Assembly (NCBI GenBank): GCA_034005635.1
Contig: JAVEUJ010000125.1
Coordinates: forward strand, 1-6,904
DNA length: 6,904 bases
Direction: 5' to 3'
Source: JAAZFE01 sp034005635
Lineage (GTDB): Bacteria > Verrucomicrobiota > Kiritimatiellia > CAIQIC01 > Lenti-01
Part shown: one piece after another, positions 1 to 6,282 of the stretch
Layout: the number at the start of each line of letters is the position of its first letter
How positions within the stretch are numbered: the stretch's first letter is position 1
The notes under the pieces: generated by a model
The model's database searches: none
What the model was told of the DNA's origin: nothing
What the model saw: the letters and a program-made list of their open reading frames with translations, nothing else
Program-made: the position numbers and the translations under genes

Positions 1-46
1 ATTGAACGGCCAAAATTCAATAAGTGAGAAGGGAGAGGGCACTATC

Positions 47-435
47 ATGACAGATGATGAATTGACGCGGTTGATCATTGGCTGTGCAATGAAAGTTCAG
101 CGAACTCTAGGAAGTGGATTTTTGGAATCGGTTTATCAAAATGCATTGGCTTTCGAGCTGAAAAAGCTGAAATTAACTTTGCCTGCGAAGTGCCGCTGAA
201 GGTGTATTACGAAGGAGAAGTCATGGGGACCTTTGTAGTGGACATGCTGGTTGAGAATCATGTCATCATTGAAAACAAGGCAGTGGAGAATCTTTGTCCA
301 GCCCATGAAGCCCAATTAGTCAATTACCTTGCCGCGACTCACAACGATTTCGGTCTTTTGTTTAATTTCGGTACTTCCAGCCTCCAATTCAAAAAGAAAT
401 TCCGGATTTACCGGGCCCCTGAATCCCAATTATGA
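47..435 (+). pseudogene. GxxExxY-family protein, frameshifted
   Basis: This is a small GxxExxY-family protein (distant PD-(D/E)XK nuclease fold, cellular role unknown) split over two frames. The first part starts at ATG 47 behind a purine-rich ribosome site (GGGAGAGGG, 31-39) and carries the name motif GFLESVY at residues 24-30. It then runs into a stop at 197-199. The second frame resumes the family sequence: INFACEVPLKVYYEG, then VVDMLV...IIENKAV with the D and E-x-K expected of the nuclease core, then AQLVNYLAAT...GLLFNFG, ending at 433-435. Joining the frames at AAAAAG (161-166) restores an uninterrupted protein of about 129 residues, close to the family's usual length. The simplest reading is loss of one base in an A/G run, giving a pseudogene or a sequencing error. 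A -1 ribosomal slip at the same site would also give the full product. Base composition is more AT-rich than the transporter genes downstream, which fits separate acquisition. Confidence 0.85.
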
Positions 436-437
436 AA

Positions 438-469
438 ATCCTGAAACATCCTGTTAATCCTGTCTAATC
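438..469 (+). repeat. TCCTG short tandem repeat tract
   Basis: ATCCTG occurs at 438, 448 and 457, so the period is 9-10 bp with A/T-rich joints. The tract begins just after the stop codon of the broken GxxExxY gene and ends directly at the ATG of the substrate-binding protein gene. A related two-unit tract lies at 4288-4310. It leaves no room for a Shine-Dalgarno sequence before position 470. Confidence 0.6.
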
Positions 470-2326
470 ATGACCCGTAATCTTACCATTCTGCTGGTTC
501 TGATCGTGATTCTGGCGCTGCCTTTTGTGTTTCATCAGGAGACGGCTCTAGACGAGTGGCGTCCGGGTGACCCGGTGTTGGTGATCATCACGCCGATGAA
601 CGAGGCCATTCGCTATGAATTCGCGCTGGGGTTTTCACGCTGGCATTCCGAGCATTACGGGACACCCGTCAAGGTGGATTGGCGTAACATCGGCGGCACC
701 ACGGAAATCGCGCGCTACCTGACCAGCGAGTTTGTGTCGAGCTTCCGGGCCTGGTGGACCGCGCAGGGGCGGCCATGGCGCGGCGATGGCGGAGCCATCA
801 TCCTGAGCAAAACCTTCGATCCGGCGCAACGCCCCGACGGGGTTGATGACCGCAACTGGGCCGAGCAGTGCGCGCTGTTTAGCGCATTCCGCGGCACGGA
901 TGATCCCGAGGCATTTTCAAGCCAAATTGATATGTACTTCGGTGGCGGGGCCTACGACGCTGAAAATGCCACCCGTCAGGGCCTGCTGGTACCCGCCTGG
1001 GATGCGCCGGACATCCCTCCGGGACTGATAGCGACGGCCGACGGTGCCGAGCTGATCCCCGAAGGCATGAGCGGCGAGCAATGGCGCATGCTGACTTGGT
1101 ATGGCACAACCCTGAGCACCTTTGGCATGTGCTACAACCGCGACCGGCTGCAGGCGCAGGGCATCGACCGCGAACCGGCGCAGTGGGAGGACCTGGCGGA
1201 TACACGCTGGTTCGGAACGCTGGGGCTGGCGGACCCAACCAAGAGCGGCAGCATCGCCAAGGCCTTTGAAACCATTGTCCAGGTGCAGTGCCGCAAGGCC
1301 GTCGAGGCCGCGGGCTACGGCGACCAAACCGCTGACTTTGAAGCCCGGATCGCGGCGGCGAAGCTTCCGCCGGGTCAGATGCCCGAGGGCGTCCCTGCCG
1401 CCTATCAGCAGGCGTTGGAAGAAGGCTGGGTGGCGGGACTGAATCTGCTGCAGAAGATTGCTGCCAATGCGCGTTACTTCACCGACAGCGCCAGCAAGGT
1501 GCCGCTGGATGTCGGCATGGGCAACGCCGCGGCGGGGCTGGCGATCGATTTCTACGGACGCTACGAGGCCGAGGTCAGCAACGCAGGCCGCGGATGGGAC
1601 GCCATGGCCTATGTGACGCCGCGCGGCGAGTCGGGCGTCAGCGCTGACCCCATTTCCATCCTGCGCGGCGCACCGCACCGCGAGATGGCGGTGCGCTTTA
1701 TCGAATACCTGCTGAGCGAAGAAGGCCAGCAGTTATGGTGCTACCGGATCGGCGCGCCTGGCGGTCCCCAGAAGTATGCCTTGCAGCGCTTCCCCATTCG
1801 TCGCGATTTTTATCCCTCGACGAATCCGGTCTTCCACGCGACGTATGAACGCCACCGCGCCCACACCACCGATGACATGGGCCAGCCGACGCTGGATGCC
1901 TACCGCCTCGCGGCAGAATATGTCTATCATCCGCGCTGGACCGCCGGGCACTTTGGCCTGCTGCGCGATTGGGTCCGGGCCATGGGGCTGGATGCGGGCC
2001 AGGAGCTGCGTGCGGCGTGGGGGGCCATCGCCCTTGCCGGTGGGCCGGAGGCGTGCCCACGGGCCTTGCAGGCGCTGGAACGCCTGCCGCAGAAGCCGGA
2101 GCCCTTGACCTGGACGTCCGGGCTGACCATGAGCAAGAAATATGACCGATTGGATTTGCTGCGCGAATGGACCCTGCAGTATCGCGCACAATATGCCCAG
2201 GCCGCGCGACTGGCCAGGGAAGAAAACAGTTCACCGGGACGGGTTGCCCTACCGGTTCAATCCGATGAAGATTTGGGTAGGGCGAGGCCTCCGGCCGAGC
2301 CGAGTTCCAAGGGGGCGCGTCCATGA
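470..2326 (+). CDS. ABC transporter substrate-binding protein, iron(III)-type, extended
   Basis: This is the extracytoplasmic binding protein of an ABC importer (618 residues). Residues 5-21 are a hydrophobic signal or anchor segment. There is no lipobox cysteine, so it is probably a secreted or membrane-tethered periplasmic protein rather than a lipoprotein. Features of the AfuA/FbpA-like class are PMNEAIRYEF (42-51) near the start of the mature part, IDMYFGGGAYD (about 153-163), ADPTKSGS (about 254-261) and GLAIDFYGRYE in the second lobe. Members of this class are usually 330-380 residues. Here there are long insertions plus a C-terminal extension of more than 100 residues that I do not recognise. 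The substrate cannot be read from the sequence: iron(III) is a family-based guess, and sulfate, phosphonate, thiamine or polyamine are possible. The start at 470 is chosen because it gives the signal segment, although no Shine-Dalgarno sequence precedes it. The stop overlaps the permease start (ATGA), so the two are co-translated. Confidence 0.88.
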   Translation: MTRNLTILLVLIVILALPFVFHQETALDEWRPGDPVLVIITPMNEAIRYEFALGFSRWHSEHYGTPVKVDWRNIGGTTEIARYLTSEFVSSFRAWWTAQGRPWRGDGGAIILSKTFDPAQRPDGVDDRNWAEQCALFSAFRGTDDPEAFSSQIDMYFGGGAYDAENATRQGLLVPAWDAPDIPPGLIATADGAELIPEGMSGEQWRMLTWYGTTLSTFGMCYNRDRLQAQGIDREPAQWEDLADTRWFGTLGLADPTKSGSIAKAFETIVQVQCRKAVEAAGYGDQTADFEARIAAAKLPPGQMPEGVPAAYQQALEEGWVAGLNLLQKIAANARYFTDSASKVPLDVGMGNAAAGLAIDFYGRYEAEVSNAGRGWDAMAYVTPRGESGVSADPISILRGAPHREMAVRFIEYLLSEEGQQLWCYRIGAPGGPQKYALQRFPIRRDFYPSTNPVFHATYERHRAHTTDDMGQPTLDAYRLAAEYVYHPRWTAGHFGLLRDWVRAMGLDAGQELRAAWGAIALAGGPEACPRALQALERLPQKPEPLTWTSGLTMSKKYDRLDLLREWTLQYRAQYAQAARLAREENSSPGRVALPVQSDEDLGRARPPAEPSSKGARP

Positions 2327-4029
2327 GAAGGAGTACGGCCTGGTTAGTGTTTGGTGCGGTGACCGCCCTGCTATCGGTTTTGTTCATCTGGCCGCTGAGC
2401 AAGGTGGTCGCGGGCGGATTCTGGGTAGATGGACGCTTCACCCTGCGCTACCTCTTCGGGGTGTTTGAGAATCCCATCTACATGGAAGGGTTGTTCAACA
2501 GCCTCAAAATTGCGCTGGGAACAACGGGCTTGGCCATGGTGGTCGCGCTGCCGCTGGCGTGGATTGCCAATCAGTTTGAATTCCGCGGCAAAACGGCCTT
2601 TTCAGCGCTGGTGCTGGTGCCAATGATTCTGCCGCCCTTCGTCGGGGCGATCGGGTTCCAGCAGATGTTCGGAACCTACGGCATGGTGAATGCGCTGTTC
2701 GGATTGGGGGCGCGCGATTGGCTCGGGGGAGGGCAGTATCTGGGCGTGGTCCTGCTGCAAACCCTGGCCCTTTATCCCATTCTCTACCTCAACGCCGTGG
2801 CCGCGCTGGCCAATATCGACCCGGCCATGGATGAGGCCGCCGCCAATCTCGGCTGCACGCGGATCCGCCGGTTCTTCCGGATCACCTTGCCGCTGATGAT
2901 GCCGGGGCTGTTTGCCGGTGGGACGCTGATTTTCATCTGGAGCTTCACCGAACTGGGCACGCCCCTGATCATGAACTACACCCGCTGCGCCTCGGTGCAG
3001 GTCTATGATTCCCTGAAGGAAATCGGATCGAACCCGTTCCCCTATGCCTTGGTATCGGTGATGCTGGCATCAAGCGTGGGGCTGTATGCCGCCAGCAAGT
3101 GGCTGTTCGGCGGCCGGGCCTATGCCATGCAGAGCAAGGCCAGCACCCAGGCGGCCGTGCGCACCCTGAGCGGCTGGCGGGCGCTGCTGGCCGCACTGCC
3201 GTTTGCGCTGGTGACCGGCTTGGCGCTGATGCCGCATCTGGGCGTGGTGCTCACGAGTTTTGCCACACCGGGAAGCTGGTACCAGAACGTGCTGCCCGGC
3301 ACCTTCACCGGCGGCAACTATATCGAGGCTCTGGGCCACGACATGACCATCAGCAGCATTCGCAATAGCCTGCTGTTCTCCTCGCTGGCCGTGGGCTTCG
3401 ACATTGTGGTGGGTATTGCCATCGCCTTTGTCGTGGTACGCTCAACCATCCGTTTGCGCGGCGTGCTGGATGCCCTGTCGATGATTCCGCTGGCCGTGCC
3501 GGGCCTGGTGATGGCCTTCGGGTTCCTGGCCGTCAGCTCGTGGCTCAGCAACCTCAAAGGATTTTCCGATCTGGATTGGTGGCCACGGCTGGTGGATGTG
3601 CGCACCAATCCGACCCTGTTTCTCGTGCTGGCCTATTCCGTGCGGCGCCTGCCCTACATGGTGCGCAGTGCCGTCGCTGGCCTCCAGCAGACCAGCGTGA
3701 CCTTCGAAGAAGCCGCATGGAATCTCGGCGCGTCGCCGACGCGTACTCTGCGACGGATCACCTTGCCGTTGATCATGGCCAACCTGATTGCCGGGACGCT
3801 GCTGACGTTTGCCTTCAGCATGTTGGAAGTCAGCGATAGCCTGATGCTGGCTCAGCAGGCCGACTATATGCCCATCACCAAAGCCATCTTTGAATTGTTC
3901 CAGCTTCTGGGCACCGGCAAGCATGTCGCCGCCGCCCTGGGCGTATGGGCGATGGCATTTCTGACCGCGACCCTCGTCGGCAGCAGCCTGCTGCTCGGCA
4001 AAAAGCTCGGCGCTGTCTTCCGCGTTTAA
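2323..4029 (+). CDS. ABC transporter permease, two fused membrane domains (FbpB/ThiP-like)
   Basis: This is the inner-membrane channel of an ABC importer (568 residues) with two binding-protein-dependent permease domains in tandem, as in FbpB and ThiP. Each half has the cytoplasmic EAA loop that docks to the ATPase: EAAANLGC followed by ITLPLMMPG (171-195), and EEAAWNLGA followed by ITLPLIMAN (462-487). About a dozen hydrophobic stretches can be seen, including 7-29, 65-82, 94-112, 138-162, 196-216, 240-258, 286-312, 349-373, 384-406, 430-442, 484-503 and 536-558. Length fits the family. The start overlaps the stop of the binding-protein gene by four bases (ATGA), and AAGGGGG (2309-2315) is a suitable ribosome site. 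It should pair with the product of 470-2326 to import the same ligand. The partner ATPase is not next to it: a repeat-rich spacer and a convergent fic gene follow. Confidence 0.93.
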   Translation: MRRSTAWLVFGAVTALLSVLFIWPLSKVVAGGFWVDGRFTLRYLFGVFENPIYMEGLFNSLKIALGTTGLAMVVALPLAWIANQFEFRGKTAFSALVLVPMILPPFVGAIGFQQMFGTYGMVNALFGLGARDWLGGGQYLGVVLLQTLALYPILYLNAVAALANIDPAMDEAAANLGCTRIRRFFRITLPLMMPGLFAGGTLIFIWSFTELGTPLIMNYTRCASVQVYDSLKEIGSNPFPYALVSVMLASSVGLYAASKWLFGGRAYAMQSKASTQAAVRTLSGWRALLAALPFALVTGLALMPHLGVVLTSFATPGSWYQNVLPGTFTGGNYIEALGHDMTISSIRNSLLFSSLAVGFDIVVGIAIAFVVVRSTIRLRGVLDALSMIPLAVPGLVMAFGFLAVSSWLSNLKGFSDLDWWPRLVDVRTNPTLFLVLAYSVRRLPYMVRSAVAGLQQTSVTFEEAAWNLGASPTRTLRRITLPLIMANLIAGTLLTFAFSMLEVSDSLMLAQQADYMPITKAIFELFQLLGTGKHVAAALGVWAMAFLTATLVGSSLLLGKKLGAVFRV

Positions 4030-4034
4030 CCGCC

Positions 4035-4049
4035 GGGCAACCGCCCTTT
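4035..4049 (+). terminator. Weak candidate terminator after permease gene
   Basis: A four-pair GC stem (GGGC 4035-4038, GCCC 4043-4046) with loop AACC is followed by only three T. The position just after the permease stop is right, but the stem and T-run are short, so this is a weak call. Confidence 0.2.
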
Positions 4050-4092
4050 AACGCAAGGGGCGCTAATAATGCTAAAGGAGCGCAAACGCTGG
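4049..4092 (+). repeat. 44-bp dispersed repeat, left copy
   Basis: This segment runs from TAACGCAAG to CGCAAACGCTGG. It matches 5677-5720 in the same orientation over 44 positions without gaps, with 34 identical bases by eye. The ends (9 and 12 bp) are identical and the middle has diverged. The two copies lie on either side of fic. Confidence 0.6.
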
Positions 4093-4137
4093 GGGCGCCG
4101 AGCAGAAGAAGCCGTGCAACAGAACTGGAAAATGCGC

Positions 4138-4168
4138 GGACCGGGAGGTCCACGCTACGAGAGCCTCG
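4138..4168. repeat. Pair of small stem-loops
   Basis: There are two adjacent hairpins: GGACC-GGGA-GGTCC (4138-4151) and CGAG-AGC-CTCG (4158-4168). Between them CCACGCTA (4150-4157) is the reverse complement of TAGCGTGG, the motif found in the neighbouring palindromes. This stretch is therefore probably part of the same repeat family in opposite orientation. Confidence 0.45.
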
Positions 4169-4219
4169 TTTTCCACAGTGTGGTCCCGCATGCGCAGGAT
4201 CTTCCATAGCGTGGAAAAA
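4168..4219. repeat. Palindromic repeat, long form, left copy
   Basis: GTTTTCCAC (4168-4176) pairs with GTGGAAAA (4211-4218), giving a hairpin-prone unit of about 51 bp. Each half is also a small palindrome: CCACA-G-TGTGG on the left and TTCCA-TAGCG-TGGAA on the right. The first 16 and last 15 bases are identical to the copy at 6233-6280. The central part differs and pairs less well here. It resembles REP/MITE-like intergenic palindromes. Confidence 0.75.
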
Positions 4220-4229
4220 TCGCGAAATA

Positions 4230-4250
4230 GTTTTCCATAGCGTGGAAAAC
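4230..4250. repeat. Palindromic repeat, short form
   Basis: This is a perfect palindrome, GTTTTCCA-TAGCG-TGGAAAAC, with 8-bp arms and a 5-bp loop. It reads like the long form with its centre removed: the left arm up to TTTTCCA joins directly to TAGCGTGGAAAAC from the right arm. It lies 11 bp after the long copy at 4168-4219. Confidence 0.8.
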
Positions 4251-4287
4251 TTATCACCTGTTTTTCCCCGCTGTCTTTCATCATTTT

Positions 4288-4310
4288 TAATCCTGTAAAA
4301 TCCTGTTAAA
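4288..4310 (+). repeat. TCCTG repeat tract, second copy
   Basis: ATCCTG occurs at 4290 and 4300 (10-bp period) in A/T-rich joints. It resembles the three-unit tract at 438-469. It lies in the spacer downstream of the convergent fic gene. Apart from the repeats listed, I see nothing coding in 4030-4376. Confidence 0.5.
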
Positions 4311-4376
4311 AAGTGAGTTATGGAGATGATAAGATGCCCGTTTCGATTTTTTTGGAATCTTTCTGGTGGGCAGTGC

Positions 4377-5555
4377 TCAGGATGCGGGATCCGGCGGTTC
4401 GGTGCCTTCGTTAAGAATGGCGATGTACAGCTGATAGCTGAACACGCGGTTGCGCTTGTGGCCGGTCAACTCGGTGACGATACCCATTTGGCAAAGGTGG
4501 TCGAGTGACTTGTTCACGGTGACATGGCTAAGCCCGGTGGCGCGTTCCAGCGCGCGGGACGTAGTGATGGGGCGCTGGAGCAGTTCGTGGTGCAACCGCA
4601 ACACGGACCCCGCGGCGCGCCCGAGCGACTGCAGCGTTTCACGGTCTTTCTTGGCCATGTTGTCCAGCCGCTGAACTGTGGCGACCGCCTGACCGGCGGT
4701 GACGGTGACCGCCTCGGCAAAGAAGTTGAGCCAAGCTTCCCAGTCGCCGTCGAGCCGGACACGGTTCAGAAGATCGTAATAGAGGTGGCGGTGGGTCTTA
4801 AAATAAAGACTCAGATAGAGCATGGGTTCGCGGAGAGCCTTCTGTTCACACAGGAGCAGAGTAATCAACAGACGCCCCAGCCGGCCGTTTCCATCTAGAA
4901 ACGGATGGATGGTCTCAAATTGAACGTGCGCCAGCGCCGCCTTCAACAAGACCGGAGTCGGCTGCGGTTGGTCGTGAAGAAAAAGCTCAAGCTTGCCCAT
5001 GCACTCCGCCACCCGCTCCGGTGGGGGCGGCACGAAGACCGCTGTGCCGGGGCGTGTCCCCCCGATCCAATTCTGACTGCGACGGAATTCACCCGGGGTC
5101 ATCCTGGCGCCCCGACCGGAGGCCAGCAGGCGTTCATGCATTTCTCGCAGCAAGCGGAGCGAGAGCGGAAATCCGGTGCGGAGGCGGCTCAATCCGTAGT
5201 CGAGTGCCGCCACATAGTTGCTGACCTCTCGGACATCATCCAGCGGAACCCCAGGCTGCTGATCGGCTTCAAAAAGAAGCAGATCCGAAAGCGAGGACTG
5301 GGTGCCTTCGATCATTGACGAGAGCACCGCTTCTTTGCGGACATAGGTATACAGAAAGAGAGAGACGTCCGGCAAAAGCATGGAGACACTGTCTAATCGA
5401 CCCAGGGCTAGCAGGGCATCATCAAAACGCTGCCGCAAGCCTCCTGATGTCCAGTCGATCGGCGGCAGTGGCGGCAGAGGTGCAGGCACGAAAGCCCGGG
5501 CCTTTTCGCCAACCGTCGAAATGGGTATGTATTCCCCTTGTAGCGGGCGTTTCAT
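4377..5555 (-). CDS. fic: Fic-domain protein with C-terminal winged helix (probable AMP-transferase)
   Basis: This is a Fic-family enzyme, 392 residues from ATG 5555. Proteins of this family usually transfer AMP from ATP to hydroxyl side chains of target proteins. The catalytic motif HPFLDGNGRLGR (217-228) is complete, including the histidine, the acidic residue and both arginines. The order is an N-terminal Fic_N-type region (about 22-105), the Fic core (about 110-240), a helical linker, and a winged helix (about 320-380; GLSHVTVNKSLDHLCQMG is the likely recognition part). SSMIEG (79-84) matches the inhibitory pattern S/T-x-x-x-E-G/N, so the protein is probably self-inhibited (class II) and needs no separate antitoxin. 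No antitoxin gene is adjacent. I prefer ATG 5555 over the upstream TTG at 5579 because GGAGG lies six bases before it and the TTG sits within a dyad. The gene converges on the transporter operon and is bracketed by repeats. The protein target is unknown. Confidence 0.93.
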   Translation of the reverse strand: MKRPLQGEYIPISTVGEKARAFVPAPLPPLPPIDWTSGGLRQRFDDALLALGRLDSVSMLLPDVSLFLYTYVRKEAVLSSMIEGTQSSLSDLLLFEADQQPGVPLDDVREVSNYVAALDYGLSRLRTGFPLSLRLLREMHERLLASGRGARMTPGEFRRSQNWIGGTRPGTAVFVPPPPERVAECMGKLELFLHDQPQPTPVLLKAALAHVQFETIHPFLDGNGRLGRLLITLLLCEQKALREPMLYLSLYFKTHRHLYYDLLNRVRLDGDWEAWLNFFAEAVTVTAGQAVATVQRLDNMAKKDRETLQSLGRAAGSVLRLHHELLQRPITTSRALERATGLSHVTVNKSLDHLCQMGIVTELTGHKRNRVFSYQLYIAILNEGTEPPDPAS

Positions 5556-5561
5556 TGCAAT

Positions 5562-5566
5562 CCTCC
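5562..5566 (-). promoter_or_regulatory. Ribosome binding site deciding the fic start
   Basis: GGAGG on the - strand with a six-base gap (ATTGCA) to ATG 5553-5555. This is the strongest site near the 5' end and selects this ATG over the TTG eight codons upstream. Confidence 0.75.
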
Positions 5567-5568
5567 AT

Positions 5569-5633
5569 TTACATAACAAATGCTCATATGTAGCGATATA
5601 CGATTAAGCTTACATAAAATAATCCGTATGTAA
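5569..5633. promoter_or_regulatory. Twin operator-like dyads upstream of fic
   Basis: There are two similar inverted repeats. The distal one is TTACATA (5610-5616), N10, TATGTAA (5627-5633), with perfect 7-bp arms. The proximal one is TTACATA (5569-5575), N11, TATGTAG (5587-5593), with 6 of 7 positions matching. Their centres are about 40 bp apart, close to four helical turns. The proximal dyad touches the region just before the ribosome site. The region is AT-rich and should also contain the fic promoter, but I cannot pick convincing -35/-10 boxes. Inference: a dimeric regulator binds here, possibly the winged helix of Fic itself. Confidence 0.5.
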
Positions 5634-5676
5634 AGTTTCTTATTCTTGTCCTCGTAAGAACCCGACAACAGCCATG

Positions 5677-5720
5677 TAACGCAAGAGAGGCTAAGGGTGC
5701 AATAGCATCGCAAACGCTGG
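5677..5720 (+). repeat. 44-bp dispersed repeat, right copy
   Basis: This is the counterpart of 4049-4092 in direct orientation (start-to-start distance 1628 bp): TAACGCAAG at the left end, CGCAAACGCTGG at the right end, diverged middle. It lies about 120 bp upstream of the fic start codon, so the two copies frame the gene. Confidence 0.6.
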
Positions 5721-5735
5721 ACAGTAGAACGAGGT

Positions 5736-5780
5736 TTGACCGATCTGACAAATCCGACAGATCCGTCCGAACAGACAAAC
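5736..5780 (+). repeat. Degenerate 9-bp tandem repeat, five units
   Basis: Units begin at 5736, 5745, 5754, 5763 and 5772: TTGACCGAT, CTGACAAAT, CCGACAGAT, CCGTCCGAA, CAGACAAAC. The consensus is roughly CYGACARAT. An open frame of 71 codons crosses this stretch but follows the repeats and has no protein character. Confidence 0.5.
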
Positions 5781-5793
5781 TACGAACGACACC

Positions 5794-5871
5794 CGCCTAC
5801 GCCAAGGCTTCCTCCTACGCTAAAGCTTCCGCCTACGCTAAAGCTACGGCGGACAAGCCGGCGGGCAAGCA
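5794..5871 (+). repeat. 18-bp and 12-bp tandem repeat cassette, copy 1
   Basis: Three 18-bp units start at 5794, 5812 and 5830 (consensus CGCCTACGCTAAAGCTTC). Two 12-bp units follow at 5848 and 5860 (GGCGGACAAGCC, GGCGGGCAAGCA). CCGCC (5829-5833) and GGCGG (5848-5852) can pair around GCT-AA-AGC, so the 18/12 junction can form a hairpin. The cassette recurs at 5993-6076 with different unit numbers. I see no gene in 5872-5992 between the two cassettes. Confidence 0.7.
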
Positions 5872-5992
5872 AAATGGACACGAATTGGGGAGGGGCGAGC
5901 AGTCCGGTTCTCACAGAGGCACAGAGACGCGGAGGGGGAAAGATTCAATAACTCAGGGAGCGGGTAAGCCGCCGGTCTCACGCTAAGACGCC

Positions 5993-6076
5993 CGCCTACG
6001 CCAAGGTTTCCTCCTACGCTAAAGCTACGGCGGACAAGACGGCGGACAAGACGGCGGGCAAGCCGGCGGGCAAGCG
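5993..6076 (+). repeat. 18-bp and 12-bp tandem repeat cassette, copy 2
   Basis: Two 18-bp units start at 5993 and 6011. Four 12-bp units follow at 6029, 6041, 6053 and 6065 (GGCGGACAAGAC twice, then GGCGGGCAAGCC and GGCGGGCAAGCG). The order of parts is the same as in copy 1, but the counts are two and four rather than three and two, as expected from slippage. Confidence 0.7.
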
Positions 6077-6137
6077 AAGACGCAAAGGAGAGGGGGCGGC
6101 ATTCAAAATTTAGATGAAATTAGACGGGGGGGAGGTT

Positions 6138-6168
6138 GCAATTTGTCGGATTGAAAGAGCAATTTGTC
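6138..6168 (+). repeat. GCAATTTGTC direct repeat, 21 bp apart
   Basis: GCAATTTGTC occurs at 6138-6147 and again at 6159-6168. The two exact 10-bp copies are separated by 11 bp, a 21-bp period (two helical turns). It could be a pair of protein-binding sites or a mobile-element end. No adjacent gene supports either reading. Confidence 0.45.
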
Positions 6169-6231
6169 CGCATGTCTGGGGCCCCTCATGACGACTGAGA
6201 TGATAGCTGAGCAACCGGGCGAGATGGCTTG

Positions 6232-6282
6232 GGTTTTCCACAGTGTGGATCCCGCAGGCGCGGGACCATAGCGTGGAAAACC
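6232..6282. repeat. Palindromic repeat, long form, right copy
   Basis: This is a nearly continuous 51-bp hairpin. GGTTTTCCAC (6232-6241) pairs with GTGGAAAACC (6273-6282). After a 4x4 internal loop (AGTG against TAGC), TGG-A-TCCCGC (6246-6255) pairs with GCGGGACCA (6260-6268), with one bulged A and loop AGGC. The outer parts are identical to 4168-4218. The inner stem is better paired here than in the left copy. Confidence 0.8.

Noticed and set aside
917..1678. 253-codon open frame on the - strand inside the binding-protein gene
   Set aside because: It lies antisense to a gene with clear family motifs. Its translation has no recognisable domain and it has no ribosome site. High GC makes such shadows common.
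1698..2441. 247-codon open frame on the - strand spanning the binding-protein/permease junction
   Set aside because: It crosses two well-supported + strand genes. The product is low-complexity, rich in R, P, A and S, and unlike any family I know.
4905..5318. 137-codon + strand open frame inside fic
   Set aside because: It is antisense to the Fic catalytic core, including the HPFLDGNGRLGR region, and is explained as a shadow.
5577..5579. TTG start giving a 400-residue Fic protein
   Set aside because: There is no ribosome site before it and it lies within the proximal dyad. The ATG at 5555 has GGAGG at correct spacing.
4377..5633. Fic toxin with a separate small antitoxin gene
   Set aside because: No small gene adjoins fic, and the inhibitory SSMIEG motif is inside the protein itself, pointing to the self-inhibited class.
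5736..5951. 71-codon + strand open frame
   Set aside because: Its translation (LPPTLKLPPTLK type) simply follows the 18-bp tandem repeats, whose length is a multiple of three. There is no start signal.
5794..6076. CRISPR-like array
   Set aside because: Units are contiguous tandem copies without unique spacers, and no cas gene is present.
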